Numbered from the stretch's first letter, positions 25,313 to 33,983 are shown. The stretch: DNA of 64,000 bases from Prevotella sp. UBA2725 (GCA_002353825.1 DEKJ01000026.1:39803-103802); one strand, 5' to 3'. Numbers and translations are program-made. The notes: a model not told the origin generated them from the letters alone.

Positions 25313-25909
25313 TTATTTTACTCCATCGATCTTCTTGATCCTCTCCATCACGTCCTCTGGGAGACGGACGGGAAGATGCTCAGCAGGATCGAAAAGCATA
25401 GCCGTACAGATGCAATACTGTCGGTTCGTGCGATGAAGGATATCCGAGTTGATGCAACCCTCGCATCCACGCCAGAACGACTCATCATCAGTCAGATCCT
25501 TGAAGGTCACGGGGAGGTAACCGAGCTGCGTATTCATCTTCATCACGGCTGACCCACTGGTCAGCGAGAAGATCTTGGCATGGGGCCAGCGCACACGGGC
25601 GAGCGTGAATGTAAGATTCTTGATACGCTTGGCAAGGCCGAGACCTCGATAGTCGGGGTGCACGATCAGTCCCGAGGTCGTGACATAGTGCTTGTTGCCC
25701 CAGGTCTCAATATAACTAAAGCCAGCGAATTTGTCACCATCGAGGGCGATGACAGCCTTAGCCTCTCGCATCTTCGTCGCCACATACTCCGGTGAGCGCT
25801 TGGCGATGCCAGTGCCCCTCACCTTTGCAGCATCGGCAATGGTCTTCAAGATGGTGTCGACATATTTGATATGACTCTCATCGGCAACCAATACTTTCAC
25901 GTCTTTCAT
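25313..25909 (-). CDS. GNAT-family N-acyltransferase of the argR cluster, with a cysteine-rich C-terminus
   Basis: The 198-residue protein has a GNAT fold with the acyl-CoA loop VHPDYRGLGLAKR (residues about 83-95) and SGLIV before it. Its position between argR and argG makes it a candidate for the glutamate N-acyltransferase (acetyl or succinyl) that opens this pathway, because no argA or argJ is seen here; this is inference from context. The C-terminal 50 residues carry Cys149, Cys152, Cys166 and Cys168 (CEGC ... CIC), a spacing that could bind zinc or an iron-sulfur cluster. The start is the only ATG giving a full GNAT domain. Confidence 0.8.
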   Translation of the reverse strand: MKDVKVLVADESHIKYVDTILKTIADAAKVRGTGIAKRSPEYVATKMREAKAVIALDGDKFAGFSYIETWGNKHYVTTSGLIVHPDYRGLGLAKRIKNLTFTLARVRWPHAKIFSLTSGSAVMKMNTQLGYLPVTFKDLTDDESFWRGCEGCINSDILHRTNRQYCICTAMLFDPAEHLPVRLPEDVMERIKKIDGVK

Positions 25910-25950
25910 TTATCTGCTATATATTAGAAAGTCTGTATATTAATATCAAA

Positions 25951-26421
25951 TTAGAAAATCAGATTATCATGAAGGGCATCAATGATAGCATTGTGATCGG
26001 CACCCTCCTGAATAACGATAAAAATGGTATCATCACCGGCTATCGTTCCCATGATCTCCGGGATATCGCTGTTGTCGATATTGTAAGCGATGCTACTGGC
26101 ATAGCCCGGTCGCGTGTGGATAACTCCGATATTGCCCGAGAAGTTGATACTCAGGAAGCCAGGTACGGTCATCATCTCAACAGCTTTAAGCGGGGTATGG
26201 ATACGATGGTACATCGTCTCGTTGGGCAGGACATACACATACTGCCCGCTGATGCTTGCCGCCTTAGCGACCTTCAACTGCTTGAGATCACGGCTCAGCG
26301 TTGCCTGAGTCACAGGGAAGCCCTCCTCATGAAGTCTCTTCAAAAGGTCTTCCTGACTGCTGATCTCTTCGCTCGAAAGGATCATCTTAATGGCATCTAA
26401 CCGCTGACTTTTTACCTTCAT
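25951..26421 (-). CDS. argR: Arginine repressor
   Basis: The 156-residue regulator has an N-terminal winged HTH (ISSQEDLLKRLHEEGFPVTQATLSRDLKQL in parts, residues about 18-47) and the C-terminal arginine-binding/hexamer domain with GTIAGDDTIFIVIQEG. It should repress arginine genes when arginine is high. It is first in a cluster continuing with GNAT, argG, argC, argD, proC and proB. The region before it holds a promoter element and palindromic TATGCA/TTGCA sites, suggesting autoregulation. Confidence 0.95.
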   Translation of the reverse strand: MKVKSQRLDAIKMILSSEEISSQEDLLKRLHEEGFPVTQATLSRDLKQLKVAKAASISGQYVYVLPNETMYHRIHTPLKAVEMMTVPGFLSINFSGNIGVIHTRPGYASSIAYNIDNSDIPEIMGTIAGDDTIFIVIQEGADHNAIIDALHDNLIF

Positions 26422-26460
26422 TATAAACGCTAAACTGTATATTTATCCTATTTGTGTTTG

Positions 26461-26468
26461 CAAAATTA
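26461..26468 (-). promoter_or_regulatory. -7 promoter element (TAATTTTG) of the argR operon
   Basis: Matches TAnnTTTG on the minus strand, 40 bp before the argR start codon. Candidate operator motifs sit just upstream of it. Confidence 0.6.
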
Positions 26469-26482
26469 GTATATTTGAACGA

Positions 26483-26513
26483 TATATGCAAACAAATATG
26501 CAATTATTTTGCA
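26483..26513. promoter_or_regulatory. Candidate ArgR operator cluster upstream of argR
   Basis: Two TATGCA half-sites and the inverted repeat TGCAA-TTATT-TTGCA (26499-26513) lie 15-45 bp before the -7 element. The inner 14-mer AAATATGCAATTAT is repeated exactly upstream of proA. A further AAATATGCA is at 26556. Confidence 0.55.
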
Positions 26514-26582
26514 AGTTTTCCTAATAGAATAAAACTTTTGGAATATAATTGTCATAAATATGCAGCAATGCACTGATAACGA

Positions 26583-26613
26583 TGCAGGGGCGACCCTTGT
26601 GGGCCGCCCCTGC
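26583..26613. repeat. Family B palindrome, copy B5 (downstream of the BI-1 gene)
   Basis: Perfect 10-bp outer stem TGCAGGGGCG / CGCCCCTGCA around ACCCTTGTGGGC. It lies between the argR upstream region and the end of the BI-1 family gene. Confidence 0.8.
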
Positions 26614-26653
26614 AAATGTTTCAAAAAGTGGTTACATGAACCACCTCACAATC

Positions 26654-27394
26654 TTAGTTGTTGCTTCTGCCGAAGAATCTCAGCAGATAGAGGAAGAGGT
26701 TGATGAAATCGAGGTAAAGCTCAAGAGCACCAAGCAATGCCACTTTCTGCGAAGTTTCATCAAGGCCACCTTGCATAGCGAGCGCACGCTTGATCTGCTG
26801 GCTGTCCCATGCGGTGAGACCCACGAAGAGCACGACACCGATATAGCTCAGAATAAGGTCAAAGCGAGCACTCTGCATGAAGAGGTTTACCACCGTAGCG
26901 ATGATCAAACCGAAGAGCGCCATGAGGAAGAGGTTTCCGAACTTCGTCAGGTCGGTCTTTGTTACAGCTCCATAGAGTGCCGTAACGCCAAAGGTGCCAG
27001 CTGTGATGAAGAACACCTTAGCAATGGACGTCATCGTGTAAACCATAAAGATGGATGACAGCACTACGCCGTTGAGCGCAGAATAGATGATAAACAGCGT
27101 GGTGGCAGTAGCCAGCGAGAGGCGTTGGATACGTAAAGTTGTATAACCCACCAAGAAGAGTTCAGCAAAAAACAGCACCCAGATAGCTGCCTGGTTGCCA
27201 AAGACCAGTTGCACCATTGCAGGGCTCGTTGCCGTGCCCCATGCACAGAGGCCTGTGATGACAAGCGCCATCGTCATCCAGAGATATACTTTACGCATCA
27301 GAGCAGGAAAGGCAGCCGACTTTGCCAGGTCGCGCTCCATACGATTTGCGGAGCTCTGCTGCTCGACGATCTTTTCCAAATCTTGTACTTCCAT
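26654..27394 (-). CDS. Bax inhibitor-1 / YccA family membrane protein
   Basis: The 246-residue protein has about seven hydrophobic segments, for example VYLWMTMALVITGLCAWG, AIWVLFFAELFLVGY, VFFITAGTFGVTALYG and ILSYIGVVLFVGLTAWDSQQI. The C-terminal ALELYLDFINLFLYLLRFFG is typical of the family. Bacterial BI-1 proteins are implicated in proton/calcium leak or interaction with FtsH; the specific job here is unknown. It has its own well-matched promoter and looks monocistronic. Confidence 0.92.
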   Translation of the reverse strand: MEVQDLEKIVEQQSSANRMERDLAKSAAFPALMRKVYLWMTMALVITGLCAWGTATSPAMVQLVFGNQAAIWVLFFAELFLVGYTTLRIQRLSLATATTLFIIYSALNGVVLSSIFMVYTMTSIAKVFFITAGTFGVTALYGAVTKTDLTKFGNLFLMALFGLIIATVVNLFMQSARFDLILSYIGVVLFVGLTAWDSQQIKRALAMQGGLDETSQKVALLGALELYLDFINLFLYLLRFFGRSNN

Positions 27395-27423
27395 AGTTTT
27401 ATTATATTACAGTTATTGTCTTG

Positions 27424-27454
27424 CAAATATATCGATTTATTGTGAGATAGACAA
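27424..27454 (-). promoter_or_regulatory. Bacteroidota promoter of the BI-1 gene
   Basis: TTG (27454-27452), 20-bp spacer, TATATTTG (27431-27424), 29 bp before the ATG. Full match to the TTG-N20-TAnnTTTG pattern. Confidence 0.8.
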
Positions 27455-27482
27455 GAAATATGCCAAAAATGTTGATTTATGA

Positions 27483-27512
27483 GCAGTCACTATGTGACTG
27501 CCTACGCGACAC
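27483..27512. repeat. Family C palindrome, copy C1
   Basis: GCAGTCAC-TAT-GTGACTGC perfect stem, followed by CTACGCGACAC. It is almost identical to copy C2 at 33983. Confidence 0.85.
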
Positions 27513-27545
27513 TGAAGAAGAGAGGATGTGGGCCATCATTGCTCT

Positions 27546-30428
27546 TCAGCGTTTATACACATCTTCCTTCTTAAGCTCCACAATCTTCCCTATCTTGCTG
27601 AGCCGCTTCATGTCAAGCATCTTCTTGTTGCCAACAATGAAGATAGCATGGGGACGAGACCAGATTTGTTGCTGATAGAATTTCATGAGGTCAGATGATG
27701 TCAAGGGAGCGAGCGCCTGAATGATGTCAGCATCGGGATCATGCGAATAACCATACAGACGGAGGGTGGCAACGTCCGATCCTATCTGCCGCATCGTCGG
27801 GAAACTGTTGTTGATACCGTTGACTATGGCATGACTTGCAGCCTCTACCTGCTCACTGCGAAGCGGCATGTGGGTCAAGAGCGAATCGAGAAGCAGCGTC
27901 GTCGTCATCGCCTTGTCAGCCTGCGTACCGATCTGCGAGACATAGCCACAAGGCTCGGCACCACGCGTAAGGAGGTCAGGAAGCAAGGCGTAGCCATGAG
28001 CCGAATAAGCCAGTGCACGAAACTCACGCACTTCCTGGAAAAGCACCGACTGCATGCCACCTCCGAAATAAGTGCTCCACAATCTTAACTGTGCACGGTC
28101 TTTGGAGGTAGGCATCGACGCCGTCTGTTCATAGCTTCCCACGATGGTCTGACGTGCTGAAGGATTGTCATAGATATAAATGGTGTTCTCCTTGACAGGC
28201 TGAAGTGGCAGGCTGCTCGGTGTCCATGCTTGGTCAACCTTATCCACGGAAATATTATCTTTTAGGATGTTTTCAATATCTTTAGTTTTCAGACTGCCAC
28301 AATAGACAATATCCATCTGACAATGTTGCAGATTCTTGAAGATACTGACAAGACTGTCGCCATCTATTTTCTTCAACTCCTTTGCCGTGATCCGATTCAG
28401 ATAGTCGGAGCTGTCGCCAAAGGCAATCTTCTGCAACACGATCCGGGCTATATTACTGTTCTGCTTAAACATCGTGCGATCACCGAGCTTTGTCGACTTG
28501 ACCAAAGCATCAAACTGTTTCTTGTCGGCCTTGGGAGCTGTGAGAAACTCATGAAGCAAAGCCACCGATTTATTGAAATAGCGGTCGATACCTGTCAACT
28601 TAAGGGTAACATCATTAGCCGAGGCCTCAGCAGAGAGCGTGGCACCATAACTACGCAGCAGATTGCCAAAGGCATGCTTGTCGTGGTTTACAGTGCCTAT
28701 GGAGTTGAGATACTCTGCCATCGGATCCAGCCGTTTGTCTTTGCGGAAGCCGCGGCGATAGATAAGCTGAAGCGTGAAGACGTCGTTCTGAGGATTGTTG
28801 ACCGTATAAAGGTTGACAAGCCTTGACAAAGGTGTACTCATTGCATCCTTCTCAAGGTCAAGCGTTCTCGGAGTAGCTGATGGTGTTGATTCCTGCTCTA
28901 TCGCCTCGGCATAAGCCGACTGCTTATCAGCATTCTTCGGCTTCACGGGTTTATAGCCAGGCTGCGAGACATGCTCCTTCGGATAATGACCGAACTTCTT
29001 CGCCAACCGGAGACAGTCATCGTTCAAGTATTTCTGTGCCACTCGCATGACATCCTCACGGCTCACACTGTCGATGCTTGCACCACGATCAGCCACCTCA
29101 TTCCATGACAGCCCATGCGAGAAAGCATTGATCATCGCAGTGCTTCGACCATCGATATTCTCCATCGCCATCTCTGCATTGCGCTTGAGCGTGAGCTTCG
29201 TAGCCTGGAGCGCGGCATCACTGAATAGGCCGTGCTTGAGTTTGTCAATCTGATCAAGACAGAGCCTCTCCGCTTTCTTGCGGGAGCCGAAAGGCAGACG
29301 GGGCACAAAGCCAAAGCCCCACGCTGAGAAGTCCTTGAAGTTATAGCCCATGCCGCGGGCGAAGAGCACACGACTACTCGTCATCAGTGAGTCAATCAGT
29401 CCCGTGCTCTCATCATTAGTAAGCATAGCGGCAAGCACTTGGAAAGCGGCATAATCGCTGCTTGCCTCACTGGGTGTCTGCCAGATTCTGCCCCCAATCT
29501 TCACGATGGGCACAGGCACCTTAAGACGCAGCACAGGCATATGAGTGAAATCGCGCAACCGGGCGCGCGGTGTAGGCGTGAAAGTCTCAGTCGAAGCGCG
29601 GAGGGTACCAAACGTGCGCTCAAGAAGCGGGCGTAGACTGTCCGTCTGAATATCGCCGCAGAGGATAAGCCCCATATTCGTAGGTACATAGCGCTCACGG
29701 AAGAAGCGCATCATCTCAGACAGGCGCGGGTTCTTCAAGCTGTCTGTGGCTCCGATGATAGGATAGGCATAAGGCGTGCCGGCAAGGGCTATCTGCTGTG
29801 CCTTCTCAGCCGTGGAAGCGAGGAGATTGTCTGCATACATATTCTTCTCCTCATAGACCGTCTCAAGTTCTCCTTGGAAAAGGCGAAAGACGGGATCACG
29901 CATGCGCTCAGCATTGAGCTCACACCACTGACGGATATATTGCGGTGAGAAAGAGTTGTGGAAGACGGTCTCATCGAAAGAGGTATAGGCATTGAGCCCC
30001 GTGCCGCCGAAGTGGTCGATGAGACTGCCAAACTCGTTGGGGATGGCATAGTCGGCTGCATGGATAGAGAGGTCGTTGATATGGCGCTGGATAGCAAGGC
30101 GCTGTGCGGCATCGGTTGTCTTCGCTAAGCGGTCATACTGCGCCGAGATGCTGTCGAGCCATGGTTCCTCCTTCGCGTAATCGGTGGTGCCGATCTTCTG
30201 CGTACCTTTGAACAGGAGGTGCTCAAGGTAATGGGCAATGCCCGAATTAGGGCAGTCCTTGGCTCCGGCCTTCACGACGACAGCGCCAAAGACCTTCGGC
30301 TGGGCGTGATCCTCACTGAGCCACACCGTCATGCCGTTAGAGAGCGTAAAGGAAGTAACGGAAGGGCGCTGAGCTGAGAGCTGCGCAGAGAAGAGAAGAA
30401 GGAAAAAGAAGAGGGATAGCTTTTTCAT
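27546..30428 (-). CDS. Exported two-domain M16 zinc metallopeptidase
   Basis: From the ATG at 30428 the product is 960 residues with a signal peptide (MKKLSLFFFLLLFSAQLSAQ). The N-terminal half has the inverted zinc motif HYLEH (His66, Glu69, His70), with the third ligand expected in ETVYEEKNMYADN. The C-terminal half is a second M16 domain without HxxEH, as in other double-length M16 peptidases where only the first half is catalytic. It should act in the periplasm or at the outer membrane on peptides. An in-frame extension to 30740 runs through the GtrA gene and is rejected. Confidence 0.93.
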   Translation of the reverse strand: MKKLSLFFFLLLFSAQLSAQRPSVTSFTLSNGMTVWLSEDHAQPKVFGAVVVKAGAKDCPNSGIAHYLEHLLFKGTQKIGTTDYAKEEPWLDSISAQYDRLAKTTDAAQRLAIQRHINDLSIHAADYAIPNEFGSLIDHFGGTGLNAYTSFDETVFHNSFSPQYIRQWCELNAERMRDPVFRLFQGELETVYEEKNMYADNLLASTAEKAQQIALAGTPYAYPIIGATDSLKNPRLSEMMRFFRERYVPTNMGLILCGDIQTDSLRPLLERTFGTLRASTETFTPTPRARLRDFTHMPVLRLKVPVPIVKIGGRIWQTPSEASSDYAAFQVLAAMLTNDESTGLIDSLMTSSRVLFARGMGYNFKDFSAWGFGFVPRLPFGSRKKAERLCLDQIDKLKHGLFSDAALQATKLTLKRNAEMAMENIDGRSTAMINAFSHGLSWNEVADRGASIDSVSREDVMRVAQKYLNDDCLRLAKKFGHYPKEHVSQPGYKPVKPKNADKQSAYAEAIEQESTPSATPRTLDLEKDAMSTPLSRLVNLYTVNNPQNDVFTLQLIYRRGFRKDKRLDPMAEYLNSIGTVNHDKHAFGNLLRSYGATLSAEASANDVTLKLTGIDRYFNKSVALLHEFLTAPKADKKQFDALVKSTKLGDRTMFKQNSNIARIVLQKIAFGDSSDYLNRITAKELKKIDGDSLVSIFKNLQHCQMDIVYCGSLKTKDIENILKDNISVDKVDQAWTPSSLPLQPVKENTIYIYDNPSARQTIVGSYEQTASMPTSKDRAQLRLWSTYFGGGMQSVLFQEVREFRALAYSAHGYALLPDLLTRGAEPCGYVSQIGTQADKAMTTTLLLDSLLTHMPLRSEQVEAASHAIVNGINNSFPTMRQIGSDVATLRLYGYSHDPDADIIQALAPLTSSDLMKFYQQQIWSRPHAIFIVGNKKMLDMKRLSKIGKIVELKKEDVYKR

Positions 30429-30440
30429 GGTTTGCACTTT

Positions 30441-30472
30441 TATCGATGGCGTAAACGCCATCGCACAGAACT
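30441..30472. repeat. Family D palindrome, copy D1 (GtrA-M16 gap)
   Basis: GATGGCG-TAAA-CGCCATC stem followed by GCACAGAACTT. Copy D2 at 36209 keeps loop and tail but has different arms (GGCACCG / CGGTGCC). Confidence 0.85.
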
Positions 30473-30871
30473 TCACCGCTTCAAGAAGAACCGCACGAGG
30501 AGGAAGTTGATAGGTACGCAGATGCAGAACATCGGGATGGGAGCCACAGCCTTCGACAGGCCGAGCCAAAGGAAGAAGTTGAGCGTCAGCATCTGAAGGC
30601 AATAGTTCACGATATGCGAGAAGAGGAAGCCGGCACCGCGCTTGGCATTGGCCTTGACGCGGAAAGTGAAGCGTGTGGAGGCAATGAAGTTGAAGACGAA
30701 ACTCACCACGTAACCCACCGTCATCGCCACAGAGGTCCACAGATGAGCATCACCTTTCGAGGCGGAGGAAGGGATCAGTTGGATCAGTCCGTAGTAGATG
30801 CCATACTGGATGAGGGTCGCCAGGCCGCCCACGATGCCGAAGCGGATGACTTCACCGAGCTTGCCTTGCAT
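30473..30871 (-). CDS. GtrA-family membrane protein
   Basis: The 132-residue protein has four hydrophobic segments (VIRFGIVGGLATLIQYGIYY, SVAMTVGYVVSFVFNFIAS, IVNYCLQMLTLNFFLWLG, FCICVPINFLLVRFF). The family moves or flips lipid-linked sugars; in mycobacteria a GtrA-like protein (Rv3789) is linked to decaprenyl-phosphoryl-arabinose. The start at 30871 gives a standard length; an upstream ATG at 30916 adds 15 residues and is also possible. Either start overlaps the end of the HAD gene, so translation is probably coupled. The UbiA gene two positions upstream supports a polyprenyl-phosphate-sugar role. Confidence 0.82.
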   Translation of the reverse strand: MQGKLGEVIRFGIVGGLATLIQYGIYYGLIQLIPSSASKGDAHLWTSVAMTVGYVVSFVFNFIASTRFTFRVKANAKRGAGFLFSHIVNYCLQMLTLNFFLWLGLSKAVAPIPMFCICVPINFLLVRFFLKR

Positions 30872-31493
30872 CAGGTTTGAAATACTCTTTCCCGATATAA
30901 TAACTTTCGTCTGCATATTCAAACATTTCTTTATCGCCACGGCTGTCGCCAAAGGCAATGATTTCATACTGTCGCCGGTTGCTCTTGAGCCCCGGTAGCG
31001 CTTCCTTGAGCCGTTTGACCTTCTCCGCGCCATAGCAGTTGGGCGTAAGGAAGCGCCCGGTGAGGTTATTGTTGATGACCTCAATCTGCGTGCCGAGGAT
31101 GGTCACTGCCCCCACCTTCCTAAAGAAAGGTGCCACCCAGTTGTCGATGCTCGCACTGACAACGAACACTCTGCTGCCAGCTGCAAGGGCTTTCTTCATC
31201 ACCTCCCACGTGTCTTGGCGAATGATGCGGTGCGTAGCAGCTGTAGCGAACCGGTTGCAGAGGTCATTGAATTCGTCTAAGGACATATCTTTGAAACAGA
31301 GGGAGAAGAGTCGCTCCTTCGTACGCCCGTTGTCGGCAAGGTGCAGTTTCATCAGCACCAGCCACGGCAACAGTTGGAAGAGACAGCGCAACAGCCACGT
31401 CGTCCCCCGCGAGAAACGGATGAAGGCGATGAGCGTGTCGCGCGTAGTCAGCGTGCCGTCAAAGTCGAAGACATATAGTTTTTTATTCCACAT
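30852..31493 (-). CDS. HAD-superfamily (subfamily IB) phosphatase
   Basis: The 213-residue enzyme starts MWNKKLYVFDFDGTLT (nucleophile Asp10, Asp12). Later come motif II Ser in VFVVSASIDNW, Lys in AEKVKRLKEA and motif IV IIAFGDSRGDKEMF. It lies between UbiA and GtrA genes, a position where a phosphatase could remove the 5-phosphate of decaprenyl-phosphoryl-5-phosphoribose (role proposed for Rv3807c in mycobacteria, although that is a different phosphatase fold). The ATG at 31493 is chosen because the conserved core begins within 10 residues. Confidence 0.85.
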   Translation of the reverse strand: MWNKKLYVFDFDGTLTTRDTLIAFIRFSRGTTWLLRCLFQLLPWLVLMKLHLADNGRTKERLFSLCFKDMSLDEFNDLCNRFATAATHRIIRQDTWEVMKKALAAGSRVFVVSASIDNWVAPFFRKVGAVTILGTQIEVINNNLTGRFLTPNCYGAEKVKRLKEALPGLKSNRRQYEIIAFGDSRGDKEMFEYADESYYIGKEYFKPDARQAR

Positions 31494-31513
31494 AAATTTC
31501 AGGGTGTAATTTT

Positions 31514-32452
31514 CTATCCTACATAGATGATGAGCATGAACGTTATAAGCCATGCCAGCACGTCAAGTTGAATGAAGTGGTCGTGGATAATGACCTTTGT
31601 TGGGTTGCCGCTCTTCTTGTCGACCACGGCTATCTGGATATACCGTAGCAAGCCAAGGAGCACATAGATGCTCGTCAGATAGAGGTAGTCGGAATGGAAC
31701 CGTGCTTGCGTCTCCGGGCTGACGGTATACATAATGTAGCACACGAGAGTGACTGAAGCCGTAATGGTGAGTGCCTGATTGATGAACGTAGAGTTGTAGC
31801 GGATGGTGTTTTTTCGCGGTGCTTCTCCCGTAGCCTCCATACGCAGCACATCATCGCGCCGCTTGGCAAAACTCATGAAGAGGGTGATGAGAAAAGTCAT
31901 GAGCACAATCCATTTGCTCAGCATGATATTTGTCGCCACGCCACCGGCTATCATGCGGAGCACGAAGCCAAAGGCCACGATACACACATCGATGATGGCA
32001 TATTGTTTCAGGCGGATACAGTAAGCGAGATTGAGCAACCAATAGAACACGATAACCCCCAAGGTCGACAGCACGGTAACAATCGGCTCATAATTGATCA
32101 ATGTGAACAGGAAGCAGGAACCAACACTCAAGACAAACATCAGCATCATCAGTCCATAAGCCTGCGGCACACTCACGGCTCCACTGGCGATAGGCCGGTG
32201 GCACTTCTCCGGATGGCGGCGGTCATCAGCCACATCGTGGATGTCATTGAAACAATAGATGCTTGAGGCAGCAAAGCTGAAGGCAAAGAAGGCGATGATG
32301 CCATCAATCAGTGCGTATACATTGAAAAGTGCGCCACCGAAGAGGATTGGAGCAAAAACAAAGAAGTTTTTGATCCACTGGGCAGGGCGGATGAGCCGCA
32401 GCAAAGCTTCCGTCTTTTTCATCTTATGAGAGGTATCAGGAGGGTTTGTCAT
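31514..32452 (-). CDS. UbiA-family prenyltransferase, probable decaprenyl-phosphate phosphoribosyltransferase
   Basis: The 312-residue membrane protein has about eight hydrophobic segments. The first Asp-rich motif reads NDIHDVADDRRHPEKCHRPI (residues 69-88), the form I know from DPPR synthases (Rv3806c type), which transfer phosphoribose from PRPP to decaprenyl phosphate. The second region is YCIRLKQYAIIDVCIVAFGF. The following HAD phosphatase and GtrA genes fit the same pathway. The ATG at 32452 lies just downstream of a complete promoter; an earlier in-frame start at 32473 overlaps that promoter. Confidence 0.85.
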   Translation of the reverse strand: MTNPPDTSHKMKKTEALLRLIRPAQWIKNFFVFAPILFGGALFNVYALIDGIIAFFAFSFAASSIYCFNDIHDVADDRRHPEKCHRPIASGAVSVPQAYGLMMLMFVLSVGSCFLFTLINYEPIVTVLSTLGVIVFYWLLNLAYCIRLKQYAIIDVCIVAFGFVLRMIAGGVATNIMLSKWIVLMTFLITLFMSFAKRRDDVLRMEATGEAPRKNTIRYNSTFINQALTITASVTLVCYIMYTVSPETQARFHSDYLYLTSIYVLLGLLRYIQIAVVDKKSGNPTKVIIHDHFIQLDVLAWLITFMLIIYVG

Positions 32453-32470
32453 ACTCTTTTCTTTATAATG

Positions 32471-32501
32471 CAAAGATACGAAACTTATTTAATACTACCA
32501 A
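32471..32501 (-). promoter_or_regulatory. Bacteroidota promoter of the UbiA-HAD-GtrA operon
   Basis: TTG (32501-32499), 20-bp spacer, TATCTTTG (32478-32471), 18 bp before the ATG. It is back to back with the rmuC promoter. Confidence 0.8.
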
Positions 32502-32593
32502 GTTTTTCATCGTAATCGAATTGCCATTTCACTATAAAAGCATTGCCATTACGCTTTTAACACTACCACATTACGGTTGAATGGCGCATACTC

Positions 32594-32624
32594 TTGCATA
32601 TCCTGGGCTTTTTCCGTAACTTTG
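32594..32624 (+). promoter_or_regulatory. Bacteroidota promoter of rmuC
   Basis: TTG (32594-32596), 20-bp spacer, TAACTTTG (32617-32624), 15 bp before the ATG at 32640. This rules out the earlier in-frame start at 32577. Confidence 0.85.
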
Positions 32625-32639
32625 CATAAACAAACAATC

Positions 32640-33983
32640 ATGACTATGCCAATCATTATCTCCATAATTTGTATCGCTGTCGGCATCGCCATCGGCTATC
32701 TCTTGGCGCAGAGTCGGTTTGGTGCTGAGCGCACGCAACTCGTTTCTGCCCGCGACGTGCTGCAGGCACAAGTCAACACGCTCAACCAACAACTGAGCGA
32801 ATGCAAGGCGGCTGCAGAGAAGCTACTGCAAGACGCCAAGGCTGCTGCAGAGAAGCAGAAGACGGAACTGGAAAGCCGGTATCAGCAGCAACTCAATGAA
32901 CTGCGCGAGCAGCAGAAGACACAAATGGAGCAGCAAGGCAACCTCATCCGCGAGCAGATCAACACAGCTTCGGAGGAGATTCTCAAGAAACGCACAGAGG
33001 AGCTCTCAGCAACGAATAAAGAGCAGCTCTCCGCCATCCTCACCCCACTCCACGAGAATCTCAAGCAGATGCGCGAGGCCGTAGAGAAGACGGGGCGCGA
33101 ACAGGCCACGACGATGGAGCGGCTCGACGTGAGCATCAAGGAGAACCTCAAGCAAGCCAAGGAGGTCGGCGAGCGGGCAGACAAACTGGCCCAAGCTCTG
33201 ACCTCTGAGAATAAGACGCAGGGTAATTTCGGTGAGCTCCGGCTCCGCACACTTCTCGAAAACATGGGACTGGAGGAAGGCACGCAGTTTGAAGAGCAGG
33301 TGACACTGCGCGATGAGCACGGCAACACGCTCTATGAGGAGGAAGGCCATCGCATGATCCCCGATGTCATCCTCCACTTCCCCGACAACCGTGATGTGGT
33401 CATCGACTCGAAGATGTCGCTCAAAGCTTTTGAGGATTACCACAATGCGGAGACGCCGGAAGCCAAAGAGGAAGCCTTGCAGCGGCATATTCTCTCTGTG
33501 CGCAACCACGTGAAAGAGTTGGCGCACAAGAACTACAGTTCATATCTTCGTGGCAGTGGCAACAAGCTCGACTTCGTGGTGATGTATATCTATTCGGAGA
33601 GCGCTGTGCAGCTCGCCCTCGCCAACGACCCGAGTCTGTGGAAGGATGCCTACGACCAGGGTGTCATCATCTCAGGCTCTCAGACGCTTTATATGATGCT
33701 GCGCGTGCTGGAGATGACATGGCGGCAGGTTCGCCAAGTGGAGAACCAAGACAAGATCATGGCAACGGCCGACGAGCTTGTCAACCGCGTTCAGATGTTT
33801 TACGAGCGCTTCCAGAATGCCGACGACCAGCTGGGCAAGACGCAGAAAGCCTTCGATGCTTTGCGCGCCATCACAGCACCGACTGGAGCAAGCATCGCCA
33901 CTTCTGCCAACAAGCTGCTGAAATACGGAGCCAAAGAAAATCCAAAGCGGAAGGCAAAATTGCCCACGCCGGAAGAGGGATAG
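32640..33983 (+). CDS. rmuC: DNA recombination protein RmuC homologue
   Basis: The 447-residue protein has an N-terminal membrane anchor (MPIIISIICIAVGIAIGYLLA) and a long coiled coil (about residues 30-190, with QQQLNELREQQKTQMEQQ). The RmuC nuclease-like domain follows, with GNFGELRLRTLLENMGLEEG, IPDVILHFPDNRDVVIDSKMSL and ITAPTGASIA-like tail. RmuC limits inversions at short inverted repeats in E. coli, which is noteworthy in a genome segment full of short palindromes. Start at 32640 follows from the promoter just upstream. Confidence 0.93.
   Translation: MTMPIIISIICIAVGIAIGYLLAQSRFGAERTQLVSARDVLQAQVNTLNQQLSECKAAAEKLLQDAKAAAEKQKTELESRYQQQLNELREQQKTQMEQQGNLIREQINTASEEILKKRTEELSATNKEQLSAILTPLHENLKQMREAVEKTGREQATTMERLDVSIKENLKQAKEVGERADKLAQALTSENKTQGNFGELRLRTLLENMGLEEGTQFEEQVTLRDEHGNTLYEEEGHRMIPDVILHFPDNRDVVIDSKMSLKAFEDYHNAETPEAKEEALQRHILSVRNHVKELAHKNYSSYLRGSGNKLDFVVMYIYSESAVQLALANDPSLWKDAYDQGVIISGSQTLYMMLRVLEMTWRQVRQVENQDKIMATADELVNRVQMFYERFQNADDQLGKTQKAFDALRAITAPTGASIATSANKLLKYGAKENPKRKAKLPTPEEG

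Noticed and set aside
30429..30740. 104-residue extension of the M16 peptidase
   Set aside because: It overlaps the GtrA gene in another frame and would bury the clear signal peptide at 30428.
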